NCBI GenBank assembly: GCA_947683425.1
Contig: CANTUQ010000043.1
Coordinates: 11,828,501-11,892,500 of the forward strand
Direction of reading: 5' to 3'
Length of the DNA: 64,000 nucleotides
DNA from: Excoecaria cochinchinensis
Taxonomy: Eukaryota; Streptophyta; Magnoliopsida; Malpighiales; Euphorbiaceae
Both the position numbers and the translations under genes were made by a program. Of the stretch, positions 1 to 9,704 are shown piece by piece; within the stretch, counting starts at the first letter, position 1; the number at the start of each line of letters is the position of its first letter. The notes beneath the pieces are model-generated. The model did no database searches, had not been told where the DNA came from, and worked only from the letters and a program-made list of their open reading frames with translations.

Positions 1-764
1 CAAACACAAAAATAACATTCGTCATAACTAAATAAAGAAAGTCTAATGAGAACCAAACTGAATAAAACCAAAATAGGAGAATAGAAGAGAGTGAACCAAA
101 ATGAAGTCACTTATTTAATTTGAGCCCCCTTCTTATCATCCATGTTTCAGGAGTGAAACTCATCAAAACAAAATAACATGTTAGAAAGCATTAAGACAAA
201 GAGTTAAGACAAAGAATTAAATCAAAGTAGATGAAAAAAATGGTAGAAAAATATTAAATATAGCAAGAAATATAATGTAAGAAGAGGGAATTAAAACAAA
301 TGAAAATGGACAAAGAAGGGATTAGGGATAGCCAAATAACCGAGGGATGGCCATCCCAAAGGTGACCGACGGGATGAATAAGCATCCCGCGATGACCTGT
401 CATTTGCTTGAGTGACGACTGTCTGTAGGGCCTTCAGTCCGTCGGTCATCTCCAGATCTCAAAAAAAAGAGAGAAAACTGATTAGAATCCAAATTCTCAC
501 ATTTTTAACCCATTATTTCATGCAATAAATTAATAATGAGGCAAACAAAATGATAAGATAAATTAATTTACATTTTGAAATTAATTCATATGTCTCATGC
601 CAAGGTATTGAAATTAATGCAAGAATGGTTAACCCAGAGTGTTTACCCTCGGAATATTGATCTCTGGAAGGCAAAAAATGTATAGATCTCCCCTTGAATT
701 CTACAAGGTTTTGTTGACAATTGAGCACTATTGAAAACAATTTTTCTCTGCAAAAATTGTTCTT

Positions 765-908
765 TCAAAATGATCTGAAATCTTAGGAAGGTAAATGAAG
801 AAAAGAGAATTGATTTCCCTTTCTCAAATTCACTTCTATCTTTTGAAATGATTTGGAATCTTAGGAAGTAAATCAAGAGAAGAGAATTGATTTCTCTTTC
901 TCGAATTC
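765..908. repeat. imperfect tandem duplication, about 75-80 bp unit
   Basis: Two adjacent blocks share 'aatcttaggaag', 'agagaattgattt' and 'ctttctc', each beginning with a 'tgaaatgat'-like string. They lie inside the LTR and seem non-coding. Confidence 0.5.
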
Positions 909-1044
909 ACTTTTTAATTCCTTTTTCAATAGATTTCAAAAGAAAATTGATATAAAGAGAAACATTTGTTTATAAAAATTGATTTTTTCCTTTTCAAAAG
1001 GTTTTTCAAAAAACTAGAATCCCCTCTTCTCCTTCATTAGCATT

Positions 1045-1055
1045 CTATTTATAGG
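1045..1055 (-). promoter_or_regulatory. candidate TATA box of the partial Tat-like LTR
   Basis: The minus strand reads CCTATAAATAG, a good plant TATA-box match, about 0.9 kb into the LTR when read from its 1951 end. Only the motif supports this. The young Tat LTR has its TATA box closer to the LTR start, about 430 bp in. Confidence 0.35.
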
Positions 1056-1146
1056 CTAATTCTAATTTAGAGATAAAGATAAAATATAAATAAATATCTT
1101 TAGAGATAAATACAAAATTTCAAATATCGTTAGAGATAAATATTAA

Positions 1147-1404
1147 GTTTGATTTATCTCTAAAGATAAATGATATCAAATTATCTTTTTAGAGGATAAA
1201 ATCAAATATTTCTATTTATCCTTGAAGATAAATATCAAATATTTGATTTATCCATAAAAATAAAGTTATTTCAAAAGTTTGATTTATCTCTCAGGATAAA
1301 TGATATCAAATTATCTTTTAGAGGATAAAATCAAATATTTCTATTTATCCTTGAAGATAAATATCAAATATTTGATTTATCCATAAAGATAAAGTGATTT
1401 CAAA
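1147..1404. repeat. tandem duplication, period 130 bp
   Basis: The AT-rich block starting 'gtttgatttatctct' at 1147 is repeated almost exactly from 1277. Both copies contain 'ataaatgatatcaaattatc' and 'atccttgaagataaatatc'. It lies within the LTR upstream (minus strand) of the candidate TATA box. Shorter relatives of the unit (variations on 'gagataaat') continue on both sides from about 1060 to 1460. Confidence 0.85.
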
Positions 1405-1496
1405 TAATCCTTAGATATGAAATCGAATATTTTTACTTTATCCCTGAGGATAAACACTTAAAATTTTGTATTTATCCCCAAACAACTAGTAATTCT

Positions 1497-1735
1497 CCGC
1501 CAGGATCCGACTGATGGGAGTCCCTCATCTGAGGGATGGGTGTCGGTCTATAGGGGATAGCCTCACCTGCGAGCGACGGGCATGCGCTCGTGTGAGAGGG
1601 ACGGGCGTCCCTTTTGCGCGAACGACGGGCACCTGCTCACTCGAGGGACAGGCATTCCATAGGCGCGAGCGACGGGCACACTGCTCGCACGAGGGACGGG
1701 CACCCCTCAGGTGAGAAACGACGATCGATCGTCGT
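1497..1735. repeat. GC-rich island with 'cgacgggc' repeats in the LTR
   Basis: This short GC-rich patch in otherwise AT-rich DNA carries repeats of the form 'gagcgacgggca', 'gggacgggcgtcc' and 'gaacgacgggcac', about 20-40 bp apart. It lies about 220-450 bp inside the LTR from its 1951 end. The two other Tat-like LTRs have such islands at similar places (41149-41420 and 45408-45640), so it is probably part of the U3 regulatory region. Confidence 0.5.
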
Positions 1736-1951
1736 TCGATGCATTCGACGTGCAAAAGATAAATTTTTCCATCCAAAAAGGCTTCTTTCAAAACAAAAGA
1801 GACTCAAAAGGATTTTTGGTCATCAATATCCTTAGAATTTGTGAAAATTAGGGGCAAAAACCTACAACCTCACTCCTTTACCTGTGAAACAGGTACCTAT
1901 ATCCTCATTGGATAACTCTGATCTGGGCTATCTCGGGACCCGATGTCTACA

Positions 1952-2330
1952 GACTTGCTTCTACTATAAAAGGGATGGCCATTGGAAGCAAAACTATAAG
2001 GCCTACTTAAATTCTCTTAAGGAGAAAAAAGCAAAATGAAGCTTCAACTATAAGTATTCATATGATTGAAATTTATACTTATTTTATTACTTTTAAGAAA
2101 TCTTGAGTATTAGATACTAGATGTGGATCTCATTTGTGTAATAATCTGCAGGGACTTAGAAGTAGTAGAAGGATCGAAAAGGCAGAATTATGTCTATAGC
2201 CAGCCACTAGCCAGAATATCTCTGCAACAGTTATGGGGACCTATTACTTGCCTTTTTCGAGTGGATTGACGCTAGAACTACATAACTGTTACTAAGTTCC
2301 AGCTTTATCTAGAAGTATTATTTTTTTTAG
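1952..2330 (+). pseudogene. Ty1-copia gag zinc-knuckle and protease remnant
   Basis: From about 1956 the plus strand translates as CFYYKRDGHWKQNYKAYL, recognisable as a copia gag zinc knuckle (CX2CX4HX4C). The second and third cysteines read tyrosine (TAT), as expected from G-to-A changes. Near 2103-2165 a protease start follows, read as VLDTRCGSHLCNNLQGL, where the family has D-T/S-G; the glycine is arginine here. Stop codons break both stretches. The upstream part of gag lies left of the LTR inserted at 1951. It is clearly dead. Confidence 0.65.
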
Positions 2331-2337
2331 TTGTATT

Positions 2338-3430
2338 ATGAATACTTATGACATTTCTTTAAATAAGGACAAGAGTTGTTCCATATTTAAGAGCAACATA
2401 TTTTATGTGAATGCAATTATTGAAAATGGTATATTTGTTCTTGATTTATGTAAAAAAGTGCATGATATGAATATTAAGAGAATAAAACAAGATAATCTAA
2501 ATACCTCTTATTTATGGCACTATCATTTAAGCCATATAAATGAGAAGCACATGACCAAATTACACAAGTTAGGTGATTTGGGATTATTTGATTATGAATT
2601 ATTTGGTACATGCGATCTTGTTGTTAGGTAAAATGACCAAAGTACCCTTTATTGGTAAAGGAGTATGAACTAGTGAGACATTAGACTTAATACATTTAGA
2701 TGATGTGGTCCAATGACTATACATGCTAGAGGAGGCTATTCCTACTTCATAACCTTCATAGATGATTACTCCAAATATGGATACGTCTATCTTATGAAGT
2801 ATAAATTTAAAACTTTTGAAAAGTTCAAAGAATTTAAAAATGAAGTAGAGAAATAAATTTACAAGAGTATTAAGACACTAAGGTCAAATCGAGCTGGAGA
2901 ATAGTTAAGCCAAGAGTTTCAATATTATCTTAGAGATAATAGGATTTTATCTCAATAGACTCCACCATATACACCATAGCATAATGGCATATTTGAGAGG
3001 AGAAATTGAACACTATTGGATATGGTTTAATCCATGATGAGCATCATAGACTTGCCTAAGTCTTTTTAGGGTTATGCACTAGAAACTATTGTATACGCAT
3101 TAAACACACTTTCAAGTAAATCAGTTGATGTTACTCCATATGAGATCTGGAATAATAAGAAACCCACACTTTCTCATATGAAGGTATGGGGTTGTCTTAC
3201 TTATTTGAAGAGGACAATGTCAAACAAGTTGGATGCTAAGTTTGAAAAATGCTTATTTGAGGGATATCTAAAAGAAACAATTAGATATTACTTCTATCAT
3301 CCCTTAGAATAAAAGGTGTTTGTTTCAAGGCATGCTATCTTCTTAGAAAGGGAATTCCTTTTAAGAGAGGACAGAAGGAGTATAATTGAATTTAATGAAG
3401 TTCAAGACCCATAACTTGAAGCAGATCAAT
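2338..3430 (+). pseudogene. Ty1-copia GAG-pre-integrase and integrase remnant
   Basis: 2338-2631 is open and includes LWHYHLSHINEKHMTKLHKL, the H2C2-type GAG-pre-integrase domain that precedes copia integrase. After that the plus strand still reads as integrase core but with many stops. Recognisable pieces are 'DDYSKYGYVYLMKYK'-like coding near 2760-2805, 'TLRSNRAGE' near 2877 and 'TPPYTP.HNG' near 2961. A later stretch around 3120-3300 reads as VDVTPYEIWNNKKPTLSHMK followed by VWGC, the conserved C-terminal part of copia integrase. Several TGG/CAG/CAA codons appear as stops. No full domain survives. Confidence 0.7.
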
Positions 3431-3528
3431 CGGTTAAAGCCGAGATTGAATCTCATAATGATGAGATTACAATTAAACCTGAATATACACAAGATCCTAG
3501 AGGATCTACTGAGATATGTTCTATCCCA

Positions 3529-4480
3529 ATGAGATATGGATTTCTCGTGGACTCAGATAAGAATGTAACTGTAGCAGAGGATAATGAGCGTACAAGCTAT
3601 CAAGAAGTTTTGAATAATTTAGAATGTGAATTGTGTCTTAAGGCTACGCAGTTCGAAATGGCTTCCATGACTCAACCACCTGAAGGGATAAAACCCATAT
3701 GGTGCAAATGGGTCTTCAAGAAGAAGACTAACATGGATGGTAATGTAGTTACCTACAAGACTCACTTGGTAGCTAAAGTTTATCATCAAAGAGAAGGAAT
3801 TGACTTTGATGAAACCTTTTCTCCAGTAGCAATGCTTAAGTCCATCAGAATACTTTTAGCCATTATTGCTCATTATAACTATGAGATTTGGCAAATGGAC
3901 GTGAAGATAACTTTCCTAAATGAAAATCTGATTTAGGATATGTATATGACACAGCCTAAAGGATTCACATCTAAGAATGATGAAAAGGTATGCAAGCTTT
4001 AAAGATCCATTTATGGCTTGAAGCAAGCATCTAGGAGCTGAAATATCCGATTCAATGAGACAATCAAAGAGTTTGGTTTCTAACAGAATAAGGATGAACC
4101 TTATATGTATAAGAAGGTCAGTGAGAGTGCATTCATTTTCCTTATTCTATATATGAATGACATATTGATCATGAGTAACAACATTTATGTCCTTCAATCG
4201 GTGAAAATTCAGTTATCCACACAATTCTCCATGAAAGACCTTGGAGAAGCATCCTATATTATGGAAATTAGGATCTATAGTGATAGATTCAATAGGTTAC
4301 TAGGTCTTTTGCAATCTACATACATAAGTAAGGTATTGAAGAGGTTCAATATGGATCTCTCTACGAAAGGGTTTATACCCATGATACAAGGGAAACACCT
4401 TTCTAAGTTTATGAGTCCTAAAACACAAGAGGATAAAGAGAACATGAATTGAATACCATATGCATCAATAATTGGTTTTA
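3529..4480 (+). pseudogene. Ty1-copia reverse transcriptase remnant
   Basis: 3529-3936 is open and gives the N-terminal RT block: IWCKWVFKKKTNMDGNV, then FDETFSPVAMLKSIR and EIWQMDVKITFLNENLI. A TAG stop at 3934-3936 precedes the 'DMYMTQPKGF' region. 4105-4452 holds the palm motif as YMNDILIMSNN; the usual catalytic pair D-D reads N-D. Then comes QFSMKDLGEASYIMEIRI and the 'SKGFIPMIQGKHLS' region typical of Tork/Angela-type copia. That lineage call is inferred from wording similarity only. In-frame stops and the changed catalytic residue make it non-functional. Confidence 0.8.
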
Positions 4481-5043
4481 TCATGTATACTATGTTATGT
4501 ACATGTCGAAAAGTAGCCTTTGCTTTTAGTATCACAGGCAGATTCCAATCCAATTATGGAAAGGAACACTAGAGTGTAGTCAAGAATATCCTTAAGTACT
4601 TGAGAAGGACTAAGGATATATTCTTCATATATAGAGAGGGTGATTTACAAGTAAACGAGTATATTAATATCAGCTTTCAATCTGACAAGGATAACGATAA
4701 ATCACAGTTTGGTTTTGAGCTCGTACTAGGAGGAGGAGCAGTTAGTTGGAAGAGTATGGATCAAAAAGTTCATTACTCAATTAGGAGTGGTCCCTAACAT
4801 TGTTGATCCAATACCCTTGTAATGTGACAATAATGGAGCCATTGTGCAAGAAAAAGAACCTCAATCTCATCAGCGAACCAAGCATGTTCTCAGTTTTTAC
4901 TATCTCATTTAGGAGATTATAGTAAGAAATGATGTAAAGGTTTCTACAGATGATAATGTGGCTAATCCTCTCACTAAGGCACTATCCCAAAACAAGTACG
5001 ATCACTATGTACATAGTATGGGCTTAAGATGTATGAGTGTTTG
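4481..5043 (+). pseudogene. Ty1-copia RNase H remnant and pol C-terminus
   Basis: The plus strand continues the copia polyprotein through the RNase H region. 4600-4797 reads RRTKDIFFIYREGDLQVNEY and then 'VSWKSMDQKVHYSI', where copia RNase H normally has S-W-K-S-K-K-Q. Further on, 'HQRTKHVLSFY' near 4875 corresponds to the H-x-R-T-K-H-I motif, and the usual 'NVADPLTK' appears as DNVANPLTKALSQNKYDHY near 4950. The reading ends at a TGA just before the polypurine tract. Stops and frameshifts are scattered through it. Confidence 0.7.
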
Positions 5044-5050
5044 ACTCTAG

Positions 5051-5064
5051 TGTAAGTGGGAGAT
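5051..5064 (+). other. polypurine tract of the copia element
   Basis: 'tgtaagtgggagat' lies directly before the LTR start 'TGTTAAGAG'. The purine block 'aagtgggaga' followed by TTGTTA is the usual plus-strand primer arrangement in plant copia elements and fixes the element's orientation as plus. Confidence 0.7.
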
Positions 5065-6509
5065 TGTTAAGAGTATGCGTTAGAGCCCATGTAGATTAGA
5101 GATCTTTTTCATGTATATGAACTCATTGTTGTTTATAAGAAGGAATCATTCATTTATTAATACTATGTTGTGATTACCTCTGGTTTGATTTTATATCTTA
5201 AGTTAATAAATGTAGTCCTTGGTATTATAAACACAGTGCAAAGGCAATCATGAAAGAATTCATGATGTGAGATGTCTATTGTATGCAAATGTGTTAATAC
5301 ATAAATATCCCCAGTCATAGTATTAACAAGACAGAACATTTTTAATATATGTAGACTAGCATATGTTATACTTCTTAAAAGGTTTAGTAGTGGTACTCAT
5401 AACTATGATTATAGAGATGATCAAAGCTAACATATAGATGCTTGTTAGAAGAACAAGTACATTGCAGACTTTCCATGAGAATCCTCACATGGATATTAAA
5501 TCTATGTTAGTGAGAAATCTCTACATAGTTGTGGTGCAAGTATCCTTGACTTGAAATCACTAAAGTTATTTTAAGTAGTAAATTGTATACTTTAACTCCA
5601 TAATTGCTTACCTTCATTGATGGGTGAACATAGTTAGGTGGTCGAGTATATCATGACCTACTTGGAGATAGTTGAGTGATAAATAAATGATTCACCATCC
5701 TAGATTTATTAAGGGAGTTATCTCATGTGTTTTATAATACCTTTGTTCAGAGAATCTCTAGCCATAATAGAATGCCAATGTGGATGAGATCCACAAGGGG
5801 CAATTTGGAAACAGTAGTTAAATTATTAGAACAACTATATTTAGGTTTATATGAGTTGACAAAATCCATACTCAAAACCTATTAAAGTAAGGTGAAAGGA
5901 GTAATTATACGGTAACTGTTCTATGGAAGGGTTTAGTTAAAACCACTTGACTTTTCTGTCACTTGGGTAATCATAATACTTGGCTTGAAGCCTCTCATGA
6001 TTTGTACATGAACATAAATATAAATATTATTTAGAGAATTAATATAATGATTTAAGAGGTTAAATCATGCAAGACATTAATTGCAAATATGTTTGTATTG
6101 CTAAGTGGACAATAAAATGCAATGGGTCACACACCCATAGGAAAATGATATAGTGGTAAAAAAGATAGATGCAATAATTTTTGATATTATTATGGATAGA
6201 GGAAATAAAAAAAAGGAATAATTAATTAAAAGAGTTTAATTAATTGTTCATGTGCAGAAAAAGTCTATTAATTGTTCATGTGTAGAAAAAGACTGCAGAG
6301 CTTTCTGTGCATGGCCTGTAATAATGGACCAGATTCATCCATTTTGATCTATAATAAAATATTATTGGACTATAAATATTATAGAATTAAAATAATAATA
6401 TTAGATCATTTGGAGAATTAACATAAGGCCTAGAATGAAAGTCATATGGGAGAATTCCACTGGGAGTGGCTTTTGCGCAGAAGGCTTATAGAAGGCCTTA
6501 ATTGTAACA
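5065..6509 (+). mobile_element. 3' LTR of the copia element, end approximate
   Basis: The start is set by the polypurine tract and TGTTAAGAG. The proposed end, 'ccttaattgtaaca' at 6509, gives matching inverted tips TGTTA/TAACA and a length of about 1.45 kb, within the range seen for long-LTR Tork/Angela elements. The 5' LTR is outside the window, so neither the end nor a target duplication can be confirmed. It holds no coding sequence. Confidence 0.5.
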
Positions 6510-7558
6510 CCCCCCTATAGGTAACCTATCATTCATACCACCTATAATCTAGAACTAGTCAAATAGGGTGTCACACAACAGAATGGGCCTGGCTTGTAAG
6601 GACCCAAAATACACCTTAATAGTATTAAGGCATAGTTAGGGTGAAATGGAAATTGAATGCGAATAATTAAGCGACGGAAGTGTTAAAAGGGATGCAACCC
6701 TCATTAATTTGAAAGATTCGGCAAGAGCGGTCGTTTGCCATTTTTTTAAAGTATGAGAAATATGTATAAAAGAAATAGTATGGTGGGCCAATGTATGAAA
6801 TAAAAGTTAAGTTTATGCTAATGCCTAATTAAAGAAAAAGATAAGGATCAAAGAGGACATTTCACAAAAATCTTTAAGCAACCAATGGGAGTTTAATTTG
6901 TGTCATTTTTATAGCCACATATGTTAAGTATGTTTGAGAAGGTAGTTGTTATAGTGGGCATTCTATTTGCTTTTGGGACTTTGCCATGAGTCTTAAACTG
7001 CATGTTGGACTACTCGAGCAAGATGGTTTAAGCACTTGGGATTCTAGCCTCAGTTACTACGAGTTTTGTGCCTAGAGATTATCTTGTATCCTTAGATGTT
7101 CTCTTCGATGCTCTGGATAGATTCACTGATGTCCTATCCTACCAGACTAGAGTGGTCCTACTGACATGCTTTACTCGATTTCTAAAACATAATTTTATTT
7201 ATTAAGAAACTAATTTTTCTTTGTTTGATTGTTTGATATTTTATGGTTCTTTACGTAAAGAAATTGGAATTTATAAAAAAACTCCTTTTTTATTTGTTTG
7301 AAATTTATGGTTTTCTTTTCTTTTATAAAAAAGGTTGAAAGAAAGATTTTTATTCTATCTAGAGTGAATATTATTGGAAAAATATAGACATTATTTTTCT
7401 TGTCAATTGGTACCTTGAGATACATGTTTAAAAGGTGGCTCCTTTTCATTTTTACACTACCTAGTTGCTTTCTTTTTTTTTTAAAAAAAAAAATCTCTTA
7501 TTTCATATTGAAAGCATTATTATTAACATTGACTCCTAATGAATTTCGCTTTTTCATT
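6510..7558. other. degraded TE mosaic around an old Tat fragment
   Basis: 6510-6594 is unassigned, C-rich at its start. At 6595 the string 'tgtaaggacccaaaata' resembles the start of the solo LTR at 30342 ('tataaggacccaaaatg'), but the likeness fades after about 20 bp, so it may be an LTR start scrap. 7060-7190 is an antisense-ORF fragment listed separately. 7200-7558 is AT-rich with no recognisable gene. Confidence 0.4.
7060..7190 (+). pseudogene. fragment of a Tat-type antisense ORF
   Basis: The plus strand encodes LDVLFDALDRFTDVLSYQTR followed by VVLLTCFTRFL. This parallels the aORF of the young Tat element near 50445-50520, which reads LGPLIEALDRFTDIPTY and then RVSITFLFCMVNFL. Strand and order fit an old minus-strand Tat-like element whose integrase tail is seen at 11519-11835. 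It has no start, and frames are broken upstream. Confidence 0.5.
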
Positions 7559-7579
7559 CACTACAAGAAAATGATAAAT

Positions 7580-8120
7580 TAGCGACGGAAATTTAGCGAC
7601 GGAGTCATTTCCGTCGCTAAATAGCGACAGATATTAACCTCCGTCGCTATTTAGCGACGGAATTTAATTTCCGTCGCTAATTAGCGACGGAATTTAATTT
7701 CCGTCGGTAAATAGCGACGGACAATAAAATCCGTCGCTAAAAATGGTGCCAAAATTTTCCACCAAAATTGCCGACCGATATTTGCGACGGTTTTTATGAA
7801 CCGTCGCTAAAAATAGCGACGGAAATACTTTTCCGTCGCTGAAAAAAAATAAAAAAAAAACTTAATTGTATTTTTAGCGACGGAATAAAAATCCGTCGCT
7901 AAAATAGCGACGGAGTAAAAAAACCGTCGCTAAAATTAGCGACGGTTTGAATATTCCGTCGCTATTTTTAGCGACGGAATAAGCTTTCCGTCGTTAAAGA
8001 TAAAAAAATTTAATTTCCCTCTCTTTTTAGCAACGGAATATTCTTTCCGTCGCTAAAGATAAAAAATTTAACTTTCCCTCTCTTTTTTTAGCGACGGAAG
8101 ATGCTTTCCGTCGCTAAAGT
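7580..8120. repeat. left subterminal repeats of CACTA, TAGCGACGGA type
   Basis: About twenty copies of 'tagcgacgga' or its complement 'tccgtcgcta' alternate in direct and inverted order, many as hyphenated palindromes such as 'agcgacggaa...ttccgtcgct'. The motif is almost always GCGACGGA, unlike the right end. Confidence 0.85.
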
Positions 8121-8130
8121 TAAATTAAAT

Positions 8131-8312
8131 TTAACTTTTCCTCTTTTTTTTTTCTCTCTCTCTCTCCTCTCTCTTTCTCTCTTCTCCCTCTCCTCGCCCC
8201 GTCTCTCCTCCCTCTGCCCAGCCGCCGCCGACCACCGCCCCTCCCCCTCCCTCCGGCGCCGATCGGCCTCCCCTCCCTCCCCTCCCTCCCTCTTTTCCCG
8301 CTCCTCCTTCCC

Positions 8313-8361
<49 letters not shown>

Positions 8362-8492
8362 CTCCCTCTCCTCTCCCCGTTTCTGCCCTCTGCCCAGCCG
8401 CCGCCGACCACCGCCCCTCCCCCTCCCTCCGGCGCCGATCGGCCTCCCCTCCCTCCCCTCCCTCCCTCTTTTCCCGCTCCTCCTTCCCTTCT

Positions 8493-8527
<35 letters not shown>

Positions 8528-8625
8528 CTCCCTCTCCTCTCCCCGTTTCTGCCCTCTGCCCAGTCGCCGCCGACCACCACCGACCACCTCTCCTCCTCCT
8601 CCGGCGCCAGGTACAGATCTGCCTC
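8131..8625. repeat. pyrimidine-rich tandem repeat in CACTA, period about 165-177 bp
   Basis: A CT-rich block containing 'gccgccgccgaccaccgccc' occurs at 8221 and 8398, with a third, partial copy at about 8563. The spacers are long (TC)n runs. The ORFs in this block on both strands are low-complexity (Ser/Leu/Pro one way, Arg/Glu the other) and are rejected as genes. It could be a captured 5' untranslated region, but nothing in the sequence proves a source. Confidence 0.7.
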
Positions 8626-8630
8626 TCTCT

Positions 8631-8634
<4 letters not shown>

Positions 8635-8691
<57 letters not shown>
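8635..8691. repeat. (TTA)n microsatellite
   Basis: About 18 uninterrupted TTA/ATT units, with shorter TTA runs continuing to about 8945. Confidence 0.9.
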
Positions 8692-8944
8692 GTTAATTGG
8701 GTATAATAAGAATTATTATTATTATTAATATTATTATTATTTTATTTATGTTAGATGAATATTGGTAAATTGTAATTATTGTTTAAATTTATATTTCTTA
8801 AAACTTTATTGTTATTAAATTTATTAATAGAATTTTTCATATTATGATTATTATTGTTAATTAGTGTTAATTTTAGTTATTATTATTATTCAACATATTA
8901 TTATTATTAAATTATTATTATTATTATTCAACATGTTATTATTA

Positions 8945-9318
8945 TTATGTTAATTTGTATTGTTATTATTATTATTTATTTATGTTATTTGTATTGTTAT
9001 TATTATTATTTATTTATAATTTGTATTGTTATTATTATTATTTATTTATGTTAATTGTATTGTTATTATTATTATTTATTTATAATTTGTATTGTTATTA
9101 TTATTATTTATTTATGTTAATTGTATTGTTATTATTATTATTTATTTATAATTTGTATTGTTATTATTTGTATTGTTATTATTATTATTTATTTATAATT
9201 TGTATTGTTATTATTATTATTTATTTATGTTAATTGTATTGTTATTATTATTATTTATTTATAATTTGTATTGTTATTATTATTATTTATTTATGTTAAT
9301 TGTATTGTTATTATTAAT
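8945..9318. repeat. AT-rich minisatellite, 66-bp dimeric unit
   Basis: Two similar monomers alternate, one ending 'tttatgttaattgtattg' and one ending 'tttataatttgtattg'. The 'atgttaattg' string recurs at 9048, 9114, 9227 and 9293, so most steps are 66 bp and one carries an insertion. ORFs through it (repeated YYYYLF) are artefacts. Confidence 0.85.
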
Positions 9319-9337
9319 TTTTTTTTTAATTTGTAAA

Positions 9338-9690
9338 ATTTCCCGACGGAAATTAAATTTCCGTCGGGAATTCCCGACGGAAAATGATTTTCCGTCGGTA
9401 ATTACCGACGGAAATTCAATTTCCGTCGGGAAATTTGCCGATGAAAATTGATTTTCCGTCGGTAATTCCCGACGGAAAAAAATTCCGTCGGTAATTTTAC
9501 CGACGGAAAACAATTTTCCGTCGGTACCGACGGAAAATTGTTTTCCGTCGGTAAAATTACCGACGGAATTTTTTTCCGTCGGGAAATTTGCCTACGACTA
9601 AATTGCCGACGGAATTAATTTCCGTCGGCAATTTAGTTTCCCGACAGAAATTCCTTATTTTCCGTCGGGAATTTCCGTCGGGAAATAGTA
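9338..9690. repeat. right subterminal repeats of CACTA, TMCCGACGGA type
   Basis: About twenty copies of 'cccgacgga' or 'accgacgga' and their complements, often as palindromes such as 'ttaccgacgg...ccgtcggtaa'. The base before CGACGGA is C here and G at the left end. Confidence 0.85.
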
Positions 9691-9704
9691 TTTTTCTTGT
9701 AGTG

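Larger units (their letters stand above)
1..1951 (-). mobile_element. Tat/Ogre-like LTR, partial, inserted in a copia element
   Basis: The right edge is sharp. The sequence ends in a segment (about 1906-1951) that parallels the LTR ends at 41589 and 45831: 'gataactctgatctgggct', then 'gggacccgatgtctaca'. Copia gag sequence starts directly at 1952. Read on the minus strand this is the start of an LTR beginning TGTAGACATCGGG. Further matches to the other Tat LTRs are 'tttaccctcgg' near 642 (compare 40664 and 45080) and GC-rich islands with 'cgacggg' motifs at about 345-460 and 1497-1735. No polypurine tract follows at 1952, unlike at 41590 and 45832, so a solo LTR is likely. The other end and its target duplication lie before base 1. 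It has no coding capacity; the short ORFs in 1514-1835 are GC-island artefacts. Confidence 0.65.
7559..9704. mobile_element. non-autonomous CACTA (CMC/EnSpm) transposon, 2146 bp
   Basis: The tips are CACTACAAGAAAA at 7559 and its complement TTTTCTTGTAGTG ending at 9704, the classic CACTA terminal inverted repeat. Dense subterminal repeats lie inside both ends, as the family requires for transposase binding. No transposase is encoded, so movement would depend on an autonomous relative. The expected 3-bp target duplication is not evident (ATT on the left, AGG on the right), which suggests a mutated flank or rearrangement. The interior is pyrimidine-rich tandem repeat, a TTA microsatellite and an AT-rich minisatellite. 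It sits inside an old Tat-like element. Confidence 0.85.

Noticed and set aside
8088..8706. ORFs of 107-201 aa on both strands in the CACTA element
   Set aside because: They are translations of (TC)n and GC-rich repeats, giving Ser/Leu/Pro or Arg/Glu strings without domain character.
8955..9451. ORFs rich in Tyr/Leu (YYYYLF repeats)
   Set aside because: They are reading frames across the TTATTA minisatellite.
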